A stretch of 64,000 nt of DNA from an uncultured Cohaesibacter sp. (GTDB taxonomy: Bacteria > Pseudomonadota > Alphaproteobacteria > Rhizobiales > Cohaesibacteraceae), in NCBI RefSeq assembly GCF_963676275.1, contig NZ_OY781091.1, positions 2,644,775 through 2,708,774 on the forward strand. The letters run 5' to 3'. Every line of letters begins with the position of its first letter. Positions within the stretch are counted from its first letter, which is position 1. The notes under the pieces were generated by a model. The model saw only the letters and a list, made by a program, of their open reading frames with translations. It did no database searches and was not told the DNA's origin. The position numbers and the translations under genes were made by a program. Shown here piece by piece: positions 1-9,258 of the stretch.

Positions 1-103
1 GCGGATCGAAGGCATAGGAAGGCATACTCCCTGCGGCTCCAAACAAACCGACAAGAGCCAAAGTCTGCAATAGCTTTACCGCAAAACTCGTTTGACGCTT
101 CAT
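1..103 (-). CDS. Exported protein, N-terminal fragment
   Basis: A reading frame on the minus strand starts with ATG at 103 and runs off the left edge of the window. The 34 visible residues form a clear Sec signal peptide: basic start (MKRQ), hydrophobic core (LLQTLALVGLFGAAG), then a likely cleavage site after SYA, followed by FDP. The mature protein is outside the window, so no function can be given. It is divergent from the polyphosphate kinase gene and shares the 0.46 kb upstream region with it. Confidence 0.6.
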   Translation of the reverse strand, partial: MKRQTSFAVKLLQTLALVGLFGAAGSMPSYAFDP

Positions 104-565
104 GTCACACCACTCGCCTGCCCGGCATCAAGAACATCGCTGTTCGACGCCCTGCAGGCCCGTCTCCTGTTCACCCGGCAGCATCGCTCCCAAGACCGGG
201 TTCAATATTTTCTTCTGCCCTGAAACTCTCTGCTTGAAGAAATGTTCTGCCTGTTACCAAGACCCTAAAAATGTCACTTCTATGACGGCCCTCATTAACT
301 TTTGACGACTCTTTCTTCAACAGCGCTCAAGCTGACCGCATAATGTGGCTGAACACAGGCAGAAGGGGTTAAGCAGAATGGTTAACGAAGTATTTTTCAA
401 CCGGCCGTGTCTTTTCTGCAACGCTTCACCCAAAAGTCACCATTAAATAAACATAGGTAATTTTAACCATGCCTGAAATTTCTGTTCTCACACCTCACTT
501 AAGGTTAAGCTATTCCAGATAGTCTGTTTCAAAGCGGCAACTGGAACGATTCACGGGAGGGAACC
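104..565. other. Intergenic region, divergent promoters
   Basis: This 462-base gap lies between the exported protein (minus) and ppk2 (plus). It is AT-rich toward its right half. Several TTAA-containing words are present, including ATGGTTAAC near 378 and TTAACCATG near 464, which resemble single CtrA half-sites, but no properly spaced TTAA-N7-TTAA pair was found. A short open frame at 102-305 has no ribosome site or recognisable product and I do not call it a gene. Confidence 0.5.
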
Positions 566-1609
566 ATGCCAAAGCCAGCCGATGACAACACGATCAGCTC
601 TCTTGATGAAACGACCGACAAGCCGCATGAATTGACGAATCTGGAAAGGATTTTGCAACAGAGCAAGCCTGATGAAGGGCTCGCGAAATCCGAAGAAGAG
701 GCAAATGCCCCTGCGGGCGCGGCTGAGGAAACGCCTCACTCATCCCCATCCATCTATGAGATGCGCCACGATCCCAGCGAGATCAGACGTGTCTTCGAGC
801 GTGGCGTTTATCCCTACAAGACCAAAATGAAGCGTCAGACCTATGAAAAGCAGAAAAGCCTTTTGCAGGTTGAGCTGCTCAAGGCGCAGAAATGGGTCGA
901 AGAATCAGGCGAAAAGATCGTTGTGCTGTTTGAGGGTCGCGATGCGGCAGGCAAAGGCGGCACCATCAAGCGCTTCATGGAACATCTCAATCCCCGCACG
1001 GCCAGCGTTATAGCGCTCAACAAGCCGACCGACCGCGAGCGCACCCAATGGTATTATCAGCGCTATGTGGCTCATCTGCCCGGCGCCGGAGAAATGGTGC
1101 TGTTTGACCGCTCCTGGTATAACCGCGCTGGCGTTGAAAGGGTCATGGGTTTCTGCTCCCCCAGCGAATATCTTGAATTCATGCGCCAGACACCGGAATT
1201 TGAGCGCATGATCTGCCGCTCCGGCATCCGTCTGTTCAAATACTGGTTCTCGGTCACGCAGGAAGAGCAGCGCCGCCGTTTCTCCTCCAGAGAAACCGAT
1301 CCGCTCAAACAATGGAAGCTGTCACCGGTCGACAAGGCATCGCTTGATAAGTGGGACGACTATACCGAGGCCAAGGAAGCCATGTTCTTCTACACCGACA
1401 CCGCCGATGCCCCATGGACCATTATCAAATCCAATGACAAGAAACGGGCGCGACTAAACTGCATGCAGCATTTTCTGGCCAGCCTGCCCTACCCCAACAA
1501 GGATCGCCACATCGTCCATGGTCCCGATCCGCTGATTGTCGGCAGCTCCGGACAGGTCATCGGCAACGACGCCCACATTCTGGGCAAGAGCCTGAGCCCG
1601 AACGATTAG
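566..1609 (+). CDS. ppk2: Polyphosphate kinase 2 (class I)
   Basis: Cytoplasmic kinase that transfers phosphate between polyphosphate and nucleoside diphosphates. The 347-residue product has a disordered acidic N-terminus (about 85 residues) followed by one PPK2 domain. Visible motifs are the Walker A loop GRDAAGKGG (about residue 117), the Walker B-like FDRSWYNRAGVE, and the lid-region run RRRFSSRETDPLKQWK. One PPK2 domain of this length fits class I enzymes, which favour NDP phosphorylation; the direction in vivo is inferred, not visible. The start ATG follows GGGAGGG at good spacing. It appears to be monocistronic, with a strong terminator 47 bases downstream. Confidence 0.92.
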   Translation: MPKPADDNTISSLDETTDKPHELTNLERILQQSKPDEGLAKSEEEANAPAGAAEETPHSSPSIYEMRHDPSEIRRVFERGVYPYKTKMKRQTYEKQKSLLQVELLKAQKWVEESGEKIVVLFEGRDAAGKGGTIKRFMEHLNPRTASVIALNKPTDRERTQWYYQRYVAHLPGAGEMVLFDRSWYNRAGVERVMGFCSPSEYLEFMRQTPEFERMICRSGIRLFKYWFSVTQEEQRRRFSSRETDPLKQWKLSPVDKASLDKWDDYTEAKEAMFFYTDTADAPWTIIKSNDKKRARLNCMQHFLASLPYPNKDRHIVHGPDPLIVGSSGQVIGNDAHILGKSLSPND

Positions 1610-1655
1610 TCGCGCCCAAAAGGTCAAAGGGCCAATATTAAGACGCCAGAAATCA

Positions 1656-1689
1656 AAAGGGGGAAGTGACAAATGTCACTTCCCCCTTT
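1656..1689 (+). terminator. Rho-independent terminator, bidirectional
   Basis: A perfect 16-base inverted repeat (1656-1671 and 1674-1689) with a two-base centre, rich in G on one arm and C on the other, flanked by A on the left and T on the right. It lies between convergent genes ppk2 and the carbonic anhydrase and could stop transcription from both sides. Confidence 0.85.
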
Positions 1690-1754
1690 CCTTGCGCCAG
1701 AAGCGATCGCAAAATAAACGCACTTCAAAGCCACACAAGTCTCAGGCAGCAGGC

Positions 1755-2633
1755 TTACTGCATCTGGGACAACAGCTCTGGATTGATGACCAGATTGCGC
1801 ACGCCGTGAGCATGGTCTTCCTCGAAGACATTGCCTTCCAGCCATTTTTCGACCGAAGCAATATTGACCTTCAGCACGCGAGGACGAACGCCCCAGCTGA
1901 CCTGAAATGGCGATGGCACTTCGTTATAGCCCGGACCAGTGGTTGACCCTTCATACTGGATCGGCTCACCGGAATTGGTTGGCAGACCCGGAGCCTGATA
2001 GAGCCCATTTTCCTTTTCCACCTCTACGAGATCAAGGAAATCGGCAGCTTCGCTGTCATTAACCAGCACAAAGACCTGACCTTCCACGCGCAATTGCGGA
2101 TTCTTGATCGTGTCATTGAAGCAGGAATTCAGGGTTGGGCCGGGTTTGACCTGTGCGGTGGAATAAACATAATGCACTTCGATCGTGTCACCGGGATAGA
2201 GCGTAGCCAGCGGGCTATGTTCGGTTTTGCCAACGCCGTGATCAAAGGCAGCCAGCTCATCCTTGCTCAGCTTGTCCGCATCGTTATATTTCCAGCCTGA
2301 ACCATAGCCCTCACCATCACCGTTACCGGCATAAGTGGTGAAATCACCGCCCTTATGTTCAGCATTCTTGTGAAAGTGAATGTTGCACAGATTCATCTGC
2401 TTGTAGCTCGGAGCCCGGCTGAAAAGGCGCATATTGGTGCCATCCAGAGCATCGAGATCACGCGGGGCCTGAGGGCCATAGCCGGCATCCTTGGCGCTTT
2501 CAGCCAGCGCAGCGCGCTGTGCGTTGATCAAGTCATCCGAAACGGCCTTGAAGGATTGATCGCCAGCCCAAGCAGCTCCAGAAAGGGAAAACAGGCAAGC
2601 AGCAGCAACCATTAGAGAAATATTTTTGGTCAC
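1755..2633 (-). CDS. Probable secreted delta-class carbonic anhydrase
   Basis: Likely periplasmic enzyme for CO2/bicarbonate interconversion. The 292-residue product starts with a signal peptide (MTKNISLMVAAACLF, cleavage after AWA). The motif CNIHFHKNAEHK at about residue 83 carries the closely spaced histidines I associate with the delta-class carbonic anhydrases first found in diatoms and later in bacteria; a second region (HYVYSTAQVKPGPTL) also fits. The assignment is from memory of the family, not from a search. The start is GTG, preceded by AGGAGA at five to six bases. It is convergent to ppk2 and has no operon partner. Cysteines at CNIH and NSCFND could form a disulfide. Confidence 0.68.
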   Translation of the reverse strand: MTKNISLMVAAACLFSLSGAAWAGDQSFKAVSDDLINAQRAALAESAKDAGYGPQAPRDLDALDGTNMRLFSRAPSYKQMNLCNIHFHKNAEHKGGDFTTYAGNGDGEGYGSGWKYNDADKLSKDELAAFDHGVGKTEHSPLATLYPGDTIEVHYVYSTAQVKPGPTLNSCFNDTIKNPQLRVEGQVFVLVNDSEAADFLDLVEVEKENGLYQAPGLPTNSGEPIQYEGSTTGPGYNEVPSPFQVSWGVRPRVLKVNIASVEKWLEGNVFEEDHAHGVRNLVINPELLSQMQ

Positions 2634-3008
2634 AATGGTCTCCTATATTGAGATATCGAAGTAAAAACGCGAATAGGCTCAACCAATTCGCAACCATAAC
2701 CTATAGGCGCAAGTAGACAGCCTCCAGTAGACCATAAATCTACGGAGTTATAAAATTATTATTGAAAGCTAGTCTATATGCGGCGGCAAAAGTCGCCTTA
2801 TAGGAAAGGTTGTTACAATAGAGAACCTTGGTCCGCTCTCTAAAGCACACAGATCAACTATTTTTAAATCATGTCAAAAATGTGCGCACGACGACATTCG
2901 GTTACATTCGCGCCAAATATCCACCGTACTATTGTCAGTGCAAACAATGTCAATACAACCAAGAATTTAAATGATTGAATAGAAGGCAGAGAATGCCCCG
3001 GAGCAGCA
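2634..3008. other. Intergenic region
   Basis: AT-rich gap of 375 bases upstream of the carbonic anhydrase and downstream of the COQ10-like gene. It should carry the promoter of the former. No RNA gene, terminator hairpin or convincing open frame was found. Confidence 0.4.
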
Positions 3009-3461
3009 CTATCCATAGATGAGATCGGCCCGCTGCTCGAAGGCAGCCGAGAATTTCTTGAAAGCCTTGTCAAACATCGCCCCCATCAGACCGGAAAGCA
3101 TCCGGTTGCGGAATTCATAATCGATATAAAAAACCACGTGGCAGGCGTCGGGTTCACCTTCAATCGGCTCGAAATTCCAGCGGTTTTCCATATATCTGAA
3201 AGGTCCGTCGAGATATTCGGCGACGATCTGATGCTGGAGGGGCAAAAGCGTCACCTTGGAGGTGAAGCTTTCGCTGATCATCTTGTAGGCCACCACCATA
3301 TCGGCGACCAGAATGCTGCCAACTTCGGTTTCCTTGCTGCCCCTGATATGAAGAGCCTTGCAAAGGGGCACAAATTCCGGATAGCGCTCCACATCGGCCA
3401 CCAGCTTGAACATGTCTTCAGCGGAATGCTTGACTTTATGTCGGCTCTGGAATTTGGGCAT
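3009..3461 (-). CDS. COQ10/RatA-type START-domain protein
   Basis: A 150-residue single-domain protein of the SRPBCC/START fold (COQ10, ubiquinone-binding; the E. coli homologue is called RatA). Visible family features: FQSRHKVKHSAEDMFKLVADVERYPEFVPLC at the N-terminus, DGPFRYMENRWNFEP in the middle and the C-terminal helix FDKAFKKFSAAFEQRA. In alphaproteobacteria it usually sits directly after lipA, as here (18-base gap), so it is probably co-transcribed with it. Its likely role is ubiquinone handling in respiration; the toxin name given to E. coli RatA is not well supported for this branch. The start ATG follows GGAGAATAAACAAGGC. Confidence 0.88.
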   Translation of the reverse strand: MPKFQSRHKVKHSAEDMFKLVADVERYPEFVPLCKALHIRGSKETEVGSILVADMVVAYKMISESFTSKVTLLPLQHQIVAEYLDGPFRYMENRWNFEPIEGEPDACHVVFYIDYEFRNRMLSGLMGAMFDKAFKKFSAAFEQRADLIYG

Positions 3462-3479
3462 GCCTTGTTTATTCTCCGC

Positions 3480-4463
3480 TTACTGTCCAAGCTTGGCGCG
3501 GCGTGCGGCCTTGAGCTTTTCGAAATCCTCCCCGGCATGATGGGAAGAGCGCGTCAGCGGATTGGCAGACACCATCAGGAAGCCCTTGGTATAGGCGATG
3601 GTTTCATAGCCCTTGAATTCCTGCGGCGTCACAAACTTGATCACCGGATGATGCTTGCGGCTGGGCTGCAAATACTGACCGATGGTCAGGAAATCGACAT
3701 CGGCGACCCGCAGGTCATCCATCAGCTGCAAAACCTCGTTACGCTCCTCGCCAAGCCCCACCATGATGCCAGATTTGGTGAACATGGTCGGATCCAGCTC
3801 CTTGACCTTTTGCAGCAAACGGATGGAATGGAAATAACGGGCACCGGGCCGTACCTTGAGATAATTGGAAGGCACCGTTTCCAGATTGTGATTGAACACA
3901 TCCGGCTTTGCCGCCACCACAATCTCCAGAGCCCCTTCCTTGCGCAAAAAGTCCGGCGTCAGCACCTCGATGGTGGTTTCCGGCGAAGCGGCACGGATGG
4001 CATGGATGACATCGGCAAAATGCTGTGCTCCGCCATCGGCCAGATCATCGCGGTCAACCGAGGTGATCACCACATGCTTGAGGCCCATCTGGGCCACAGC
4101 CCGCCCGGTATTTTCCGGCTCGTCCGGATCGAGCGCACCGGGGATACCGGTAGCAACATTGCAGAAAGCGCAAGCTCGGGTGCAGATGCCGCCCATGATC
4201 ATGAAGCTGGCATGCTTGTGCGACCAGCATTCGCCCATATTCGGGCATCCGGCTTCCTCACAGACAGTCACAAGCTTGTTGCCCCGCACGATATCGAGGG
4301 TTTCCTTGTAGGTCTTGGAGCCGGGCGCCTTGACGCGGATCCAGTCCGGCTTTCTCTGAATGGGATTGTCTGGCCGGTGGGCCTTTTCCGGATGACGGGG
4401 TTTGAGCGCAGGCTTGCTTGCAGCCTCTGCCCGGGTAGAAACGGTATCAATGATGGTGACCAT
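3480..4463 (-). CDS. lipA: Lipoyl synthase
   Basis: Radical-SAM enzyme that inserts two sulfurs into octanoyl groups on lipoyl domains, such as those of the pyruvate dehydrogenase subunits encoded next door. The 327-residue product has the auxiliary cluster motif [12 protein letters not shown] near residue 70 and the radical-SAM motif CTRACAFC near residue 93, plus the C-terminal [10 protein letters not shown] with the conserved RSS serine. Length is normal for the family. ATG follows GAGGAACC. The neighbours (E3, E2, E1 upstream; COQ10-like downstream) match the usual alphaproteobacterial order and make the function certain. Confidence 0.97.
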   Translation of the reverse strand: MVTIIDTVSTRAEAASKPALKPRHPEKAHRPDNPIQRKPDWIRVKAPGSKTYKETLDIVRGNKLVTVCEEAGCPNMGECWSHKHASFMIMGGICTRACAFCNVATGIPGALDPDEPENTGRAVAQMGLKHVVITSVDRDDLADGGAQHFADVIHAIRAASPETTIEVLTPDFLRKEGALEIVVAAKPDVFNHNLETVPSNYLKVRPGARYFHSIRLLQKVKELDPTMFTKSGIMVGLGEERNEVLQLMDDLRVADVDFLTIGQYLQPSRKHHPVIKFVTPQEFKGYETIAYTKGFLMVSANPLTRSSHHAGEDFEKLKAARRAKLGQ

Positions 4464-4534
4464 TCAGGTTCCTCGTCATCCCTTCAACTCTGAGCGATCA
4501 GCAATATCCAACCCATAACGGGTGGTCAAGCCAA

Positions 4535-4780
4535 TCACCTTAGAACTTTTTGATAGACAAACAACACCAGGATTGCCCCCAGCGTCGCGATAATCGTCGT
4601 GTCGATAAAACTGCCGCGGTGCACGAGATGAATGCCGAGGCGGTTTGCAAGAAACCCGCCAACGAAAGCACCGATCAACCCTACAATCAGGTTTGTAAAC
4701 AAGCCATGATTAGAATTCGTGACCTTTTCGGCAATGAAACCGGCAATAATTCCGACAATGATCCAACCAATGATCCCCAT
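4535..4780 (-). CDS. GlsB/YeaQ/YmgE family membrane protein
   Basis: Small inner-membrane protein of 81 residues with three hydrophobic segments (GIIGWIIVGIIAGFIAE, LIVGLIGAFVGGFLANRLG, IIATLGAILVLFVYQ). The glycine-rich spacing is typical of the transglycosylase-associated GlsB/YeaQ/YmgE family, which is linked to general stress responses, though the biochemical role is unknown. It sits between lpdA and lipA behind a terminator, so it probably has its own promoter. No catalytic motif is visible. Confidence 0.88.
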   Translation of the reverse strand: MGIIGWIIVGIIAGFIAEKVTNSNHGLFTNLIVGLIGAFVGGFLANRLGIHLVHRGSFIDTTIIATLGAILVLFVYQKVLR

Positions 4781-4862
4781 TTTTATCCTCTCTTCATAGC
4801 AATTATTAAGACCGATATGGCCTTAACCATAAATAGCGACGAAAAATGGCCATTCAAGTTAG

Positions 4863-4894
4863 AAAAAACGGGGCGGACCTTATAGCCAGCCCCG
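4863..4894 (-). terminator. Terminator of the pdh/lpdA operon
   Basis: On the minus strand a CGGGGC/GCCCCG stem with a 14-base loop is followed directly by six T. It lies 50-85 bases after the lpdA stop codon. Confidence 0.75.
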
Positions 4895-4947
4895 CCAAGC
4901 TCACCTTGAAGCCATCAAACAGGAATATCGGTTGATACGTCAAAGCA

Positions 4948-6342
4948 TCATGTCTGGATCACACGACCATAAGCGTCACGAACCGATTCCGGCATCATTT
5001 CCGACAGGGTCGGGTGCGGGAAGATCGTTTCCATCAGCTCTTCTTCGGTGGTTTCCAGCCCCATCGCGACACAGAAGCCCTGAATGAGTTCGGTCACTTC
5101 GGCACCGATCATATGCGCACCAAGCAGCTGGCCGGTCTTCTTGTCAAAAATCGTCTTGATCATGCCCTCCGGCTCACCAAGGGCAATGGCCTTGCCGTTG
5201 GCAATGAACGGGAAGCGACCAACGCGGACGTCAAGCCCCTTGGCCTTGCAAGCCTGTTCGGTAAGACCGACGGAGGAAACCTGCGGATGACAATAGGTAC
5301 AACCCGGAATCTTGCTCTTGTCCATCGGATGGGGATGCAGACCGGCGATCTTTTCAACGCAGATCGTGCCTTCATGCTCGGCCTTGTGTGCCAGCATCGG
5401 AGGACCGGCAACGTCGCCAATGGCATAGATGCCTTCCACATTGGTGCGGCCATAGTCGTCAATCACGATGCAGCCACGATCCGTCTTGATGCCAAGCTTC
5501 TCAAGGCCGAGATTTTCGATATTACCCTGAACACCAACGGCGGAGATGATGCGGTCGGCCTTGATGACCTCGGTCTTACCACCCTTCTTCTCGACGGTGG
5601 CCTCGACATTGTTGCCGCCCTTCTTGACGCTCGTCACCTTGGCTTCGGTCAGGATCTTGATACCCTGCTTCTCAAGAGACTTGCGCGCCATGGCGGAGAT
5701 TTCGTCATCTTCCACCGGCAGGATCTTCGGCATCATTTCAACAACGGTGACATCTGCCCCCATGGTGTTGAAGAAGCTGGCAAACTCGATACCGATCGCG
5801 CCGGAACCAACCACCAGCAGGCTCTTGGGCATGATATCCGGCTTCAACGCATTGAAATAGGTCCAGATCAGCTTGCCGTCCGGCTCAAGTCCGGGCAGAA
5901 CGCGCGGGCGGGCACCGGTCGCCAGAATGATATGCTTGGCCTTGTAGGTACCCGCATCAGCACCGGCAACCGTCAGCGATCCCTTGCCTTCCAGAACAGC
6001 CTCACCCTTGATCACGGTGACCTTGTTCTTTTTCATCAGGAAGCCAACGCCGGTATTGAGCTGCTTGGAGACACCGCGAGAGCGCTCGACAACCTTCTGC
6101 AGATCAAAGCTGACATTGTCTGCCGAAAGACCATAGTCCTTGGCATTCTTCATGAAGTGGTAGATTTCGGCAGAGCGAAGCAGTGCCTTGGTCGGAATAC
6201 AGCCCCAGTTGAGGCAGATCCCGCCCAGCTCATTCTTCTCGACAATCGCCGTCTTGAGACCAAGCTGGGAGGAGCGAATGGCAGTCACATAACCACCAGG
6301 TCCAGAACCGACTACGATTACGTCAAATTCAGTCTGTGCCAT
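4948..6342 (-). CDS. lpdA: Dihydrolipoyl dehydrogenase (E3)
   Basis: FAD flavoprotein that reoxidises the lipoyl groups of the pyruvate dehydrogenase complex and passes electrons to NAD. The 464-residue product shows the N-terminal FAD motif VVGSGPGGYV, the redox-active disulfide GGICLNWGCIPTKALL, a second nucleotide-binding GSGAIGIEFASFF, the FAD motif YAIGDVAGPPMLAHKA and the C-terminal His-Glu pair FPHPTLSE. ATG follows GAGGAAATTTC. It is separated from pdhC by 154 bases with a hairpin, so expression may differ from the other subunits. It may also serve other 2-oxoacid dehydrogenases. Confidence 0.97.
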   Translation of the reverse strand: MAQTEFDVIVVGSGPGGYVTAIRSSQLGLKTAIVEKNELGGICLNWGCIPTKALLRSAEIYHFMKNAKDYGLSADNVSFDLQKVVERSRGVSKQLNTGVGFLMKKNKVTVIKGEAVLEGKGSLTVAGADAGTYKAKHIILATGARPRVLPGLEPDGKLIWTYFNALKPDIMPKSLLVVGSGAIGIEFASFFNTMGADVTVVEMMPKILPVEDDEISAMARKSLEKQGIKILTEAKVTSVKKGGNNVEATVEKKGGKTEVIKADRIISAVGVQGNIENLGLEKLGIKTDRGCIVIDDYGRTNVEGIYAIGDVAGPPMLAHKAEHEGTICVEKIAGLHPHPMDKSKIPGCTYCHPQVSSVGLTEQACKAKGLDVRVGRFPFIANGKAIALGEPEGMIKTIFDKKTGQLLGAHMIGAEVTELIQGFCVAMGLETTEEELMETIFPHPTLSEMMPESVRDAYGRVIQT

Positions 6343-6450
6343 TTTGAAATTTCCTCTAAATCTCCTCTTGACCGATCTTGCGGCAAGGAAGACGCGAATG
6401 CTCCCGCCATTTGGCGAAAGCTCAACGAACCCATTTTGCCTTCAAGGGCC

Positions 6451-6472
6451 GATCGCGCATGGTGGCGCGACC
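6451..6472 (-). other. Intercistronic hairpin between pdhC and lpdA
   Basis: An eight-base stem (GATCGCGC against GCGCGACC, one G-T pair) with a six-base loop, about 25 bases after the pdhC stop. There is no T tract, so it is more likely an mRNA-stability or processing element than a terminator. Confidence 0.4.
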
Positions 6473-6496
6473 GGAGGGGTCAAGAAGCCGTCGGGA

Positions 6497-7846
6497 TTAG
6501 ACCAGCATGCTCATCGGGTTTTCGATATAACCCTTGAACGCCTTGAGCAGTTCGGCACCCAGAGCGCCATCAACGGTGCGGTGATCGGTCGACAGGGTGA
6601 CCGTCATCATGGTGGCCACCTTGATTTCGTCACCAACGATGACAGGACGCTTTTCACCGGCACCAACGGCCAGAATGGTCGAATGCGGCGGGTTCACAAC
6701 GGCCGAGAAGCTCTTGACGCCCATCATGCCCATATTCGACACGGCAGTCGTACCACCCTGATATTCCTCAGGCTTGAGCTTGCGTTCCTTGGCCCGCTTG
6801 CCCAGATCCTTCATCTCGTTGGAGATGGTGGAAAGAGCCTTCTCTTCGGCCTTGCGAATGATCGGCGTAATCAGACCACCTTCGATGGAAACCGCAACAC
6901 CGACATCAACATGCTTGTGCTTGACCATATTGTCCGAAGTCCAGGAGACGTTGGCATCAGGCACATCGCGCAGGGCAAGGGCCAGAGCCTTGATCACCAT
7001 GTCGTTGACAGACAGTTTGTAGACCGGCTTGTCGTCCTTGCGCGGAGCGGAACTGTTGAGCTGGCCGCGCAAGGCGAGCAGATCATCAAGCGCGCAGTCA
7101 ACCGACACATAGAAGTGTGGAATGGTCTGCTTGGCTTCGGTGAGACGTTTTGCAATGGTCTTGCGCATGCCATCATGAGGCACAAGTTCGTAAGAGCCTT
7201 CAGCAAAGTTCTTGAGAACCTGTTCATCAGACGGCCCCGCAGGAGCCGCAGCAGCGGCAGCCGGAGCAGCAGCAGCCTTCGGTGCTTCGGCAGCAGCAGG
7301 CGCACCCGCTTTTGCCGTACCGGCTTCAAGAGCGGCATCCACGTCGCGCTTGACGACACGACCGCGCGGGCCGGTGCCAGAAATCTTGGCAAGATCGAGA
7401 TCATTCATCTTGGCCAGACGACGGGCGAGCGGCGAAGAGAAGATGCGATTGCCATCGGCAGCCGTCGGCGCAGGACCGGCGGCAACATTGGCCTGAGGCG
7501 CAGCGGCAGCTGTAGGAGCAGCCTCTTCCTTGGTCTCAGCCGCAGCAGCGGGCGCAGGTGCCGGAGCACCAGCCGCAAACCCTTCCAGAGCGGAAGCGTC
7601 TTCGCCTTCTTCCAGCAGCAGCGCAATCGGAGCATTGACAGCGACGTCGGCAGTACCGGATTCGACAAGAATCTTGCCGATGGTGCCTTCGTCAACCGCT
7701 TCTACTTCCATGGTTGCCTTGTCGGTCTCGATTTCGGCGATCACATCACCGGCGGAGATAGCATCCCCTTCCTTGACCAGCCATTTGGCGAGCGTGCCGC
7801 TCTCCATGGTTGGAGATAGGGCCGGCATCGTAATTGTTACAGGCAT
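6497..7846 (-). CDS. pdhC: Pyruvate dehydrogenase E2, acetyltransferase
   Basis: Core subunit of the pyruvate dehydrogenase complex that carries the acetyl group on lipoate and hands it to CoA. The 449 residues divide into one lipoyl domain (1-80, lipoylated lysine in [15 protein letters not shown]), an Ala/Pro-rich linker, a peripheral-subunit-binding domain (SPLARRLAKMNDLDL), a second Ala/Pro linker and the catalytic domain ending in STDHRTVDGALGA with the active histidine and aspartate. Start ATG follows AAAGGAG. It lies 12 bases after pdhB, so the two are co-transcribed. Confidence 0.97.
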   Translation of the reverse strand: MPVTITMPALSPTMESGTLAKWLVKEGDAISAGDVIAEIETDKATMEVEAVDEGTIGKILVESGTADVAVNAPIALLLEEGEDASALEGFAAGAPAPAPAAAAETKEEAAPTAAAAPQANVAAGPAPTAADGNRIFSSPLARRLAKMNDLDLAKISGTGPRGRVVKRDVDAALEAGTAKAGAPAAAEAPKAAAAPAAAAAAPAGPSDEQVLKNFAEGSYELVPHDGMRKTIAKRLTEAKQTIPHFYVSVDCALDDLLALRGQLNSSAPRKDDKPVYKLSVNDMVIKALALALRDVPDANVSWTSDNMVKHKHVDVGVAVSIEGGLITPIIRKAEEKALSTISNEMKDLGKRAKERKLKPEEYQGGTTAVSNMGMMGVKSFSAVVNPPHSTILAVGAGEKRPVIVGDEIKVATMMTVTLSTDHRTVDGALGAELLKAFKGYIENPMSMLV

Positions 7847-7858
7847 TCTCTCTCTCCT

Positions 7859-9241
7859 TTAGGCGGTGTAGGTGACAGCTTTGACAGCTGCGATCACCTC
7901 GGCAACAGTTGGCAACGCCAGCTTTTCAAGATTCTGGGCATATGGCATCGGCACATCCTTGCCGCAGACGCGGGCAACAGGAGCATCCAGATAGTCAAAA
8001 GCCTGATCCATGACACGGAAAGCAACTTCCGAAGCGGTGGAGGCCTGCGGCCAGCCTTCCTCGACAACCACACAGCGGCCAGTCTTGATAACCGAACGAA
8101 TGATGGTCTCGGTGTCAAGCGGACGGATGGTGCGAAGGTCGATGACTTCAGCTTCGATGCCTTCCTTGGCCAGCTCTTCGGCTGCGTGCAGGGAATGCTG
8201 CATGCCCATACCGAAGGAGACGATGGTGACATCATTACCCTTGCGGGCAACCTTGGCCTTGCCGAGTGGCACAGTGAAATCATCCACATCCGGCACATCG
8301 AAGCTGTGGCCATAGAGGATCTCATTCTCAAGGAACACGACAGGGTTGTCGGTCCGGATGGCAGACTTGATCAGACCCTTATAGTCGGCAGCCGTGTATG
8401 GATGCACAACGATAAGCCCCGGAATCTGGCTGTACCATGCGGTATAATCCTGCGAATGCTGGGCAGCCACGCGGGCAGCAGCACCGTTCGGACCGCGGAA
8501 CACGATCGGGTTGGTGATCTGGCCACCGGACATATAGAGCGTCTTGGCCGAAGAGTTGATGATATGGTCAATCGCCTGCATGGCGAAGTTGAAGGTCATG
8601 AACTCGACAATCGGGCGCAGACCGGCCATCGCCGCACCGGCAGCAAGACCGGTAAAGCCGTGCTCGGTAATCGGGGTATCGATCACCCGGCGTTCGCCGA
8701 ACTCGTCCAGCATGCCTTGCGAAATCTTGTAGGCACCCTGATATTGAGCGACTTCTTCACCCATCAGGAAGACATTGTCATCGCGACGCATTTCTTCGGC
8801 CATGCCATCGCGCAAGGCTTCGCGAACAGTCTGGGTTTTCATCGGGGTACCGGCCGGAATTTCCGGCTCGTCCTCAACGTCGGGAACCGTGACCGGAGCC
8901 GCAGACTTTGGCTCGGCAGGCACGGAGGCCGGAGCAGCTGGCGCTTCAGCAGCAGGAGCCGCATCAGCAGACACATTATCCAGAGCAGAAGCGTCTTCGC
9001 CTTCTTCCAGGATCAGGGCGATCAGCTCATTGACCTTGACACCCTGAGTGCCTTCGGCAACGACGATCTTGCCCAGAGTGCCCTCTTCGACCGATTCCAC
9101 TTCCATGGTGGCCTTGTCGGTTTCGATCTCGGCAATCACGTCACCGATCTCGACCTTGTCACCTTCCTGCTTGACCCATTTGGCCAGATTGCCTTCTTCC
9201 ATGGTTGGGGAGAGGGCCGGCATAAGAACTTTAATTGGCAT
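7859..9241 (-). CDS. pdhB: Pyruvate dehydrogenase E1 beta with lipoyl domain
   Basis: Beta subunit of the thiamine-diphosphate-dependent E1. The 460-residue product carries an N-terminal lipoyl domain (residues 1-80, lysine in [15 protein letters not shown]), an Ala/Pro linker to about residue 130, then the transketolase-like E1 beta domain with [26 protein letters not shown] and the C-terminal domain (VVVEEGW). Usual E1 beta is about 325 residues; the extra lipoyl domain is a known feature of alphaproteobacterial complexes. Gap to pdhA is 17 bases. Confidence 0.97.
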   Translation of the reverse strand: MPIKVLMPALSPTMEEGNLAKWVKQEGDKVEIGDVIAEIETDKATMEVESVEEGTLGKIVVAEGTQGVKVNELIALILEEGEDASALDNVSADAAPAAEAPAAPASVPAEPKSAAPVTVPDVEDEPEIPAGTPMKTQTVREALRDGMAEEMRRDDNVFLMGEEVAQYQGAYKISQGMLDEFGERRVIDTPITEHGFTGLAAGAAMAGLRPIVEFMTFNFAMQAIDHIINSSAKTLYMSGGQITNPIVFRGPNGAAARVAAQHSQDYTAWYSQIPGLIVVHPYTAADYKGLIKSAIRTDNPVVFLENEILYGHSFDVPDVDDFTVPLGKAKVARKGNDVTIVSFGMGMQHSLHAAEELAKEGIEAEVIDLRTIRPLDTETIIRSVIKTGRCVVVEEGWPQASTASEVAFRVMDQAFDYLDAPVARVCGKDVPMPYAQNLEKLALPTVAEVIAAVKAVTYTA

Positions 9242-9258
9242 AATTCTATCCCTTCACC

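Noticed and set aside
104..565. CtrA-binding site upstream of ppk2
   Set aside because: Only single half-site-like words (TTAACC and its complement) are present; the TTAA-N7-TTAA spacing was not found.
3138..4493. Long plus-strand frame (451 codons) opposite lipA and the COQ10-like gene
   Set aside because: It is the antisense image of two certain genes; long antisense frames are common in GC-rich coding DNA. The same applies to the long plus-strand frames over lpdA, pdhC, pdhB and pyrG.
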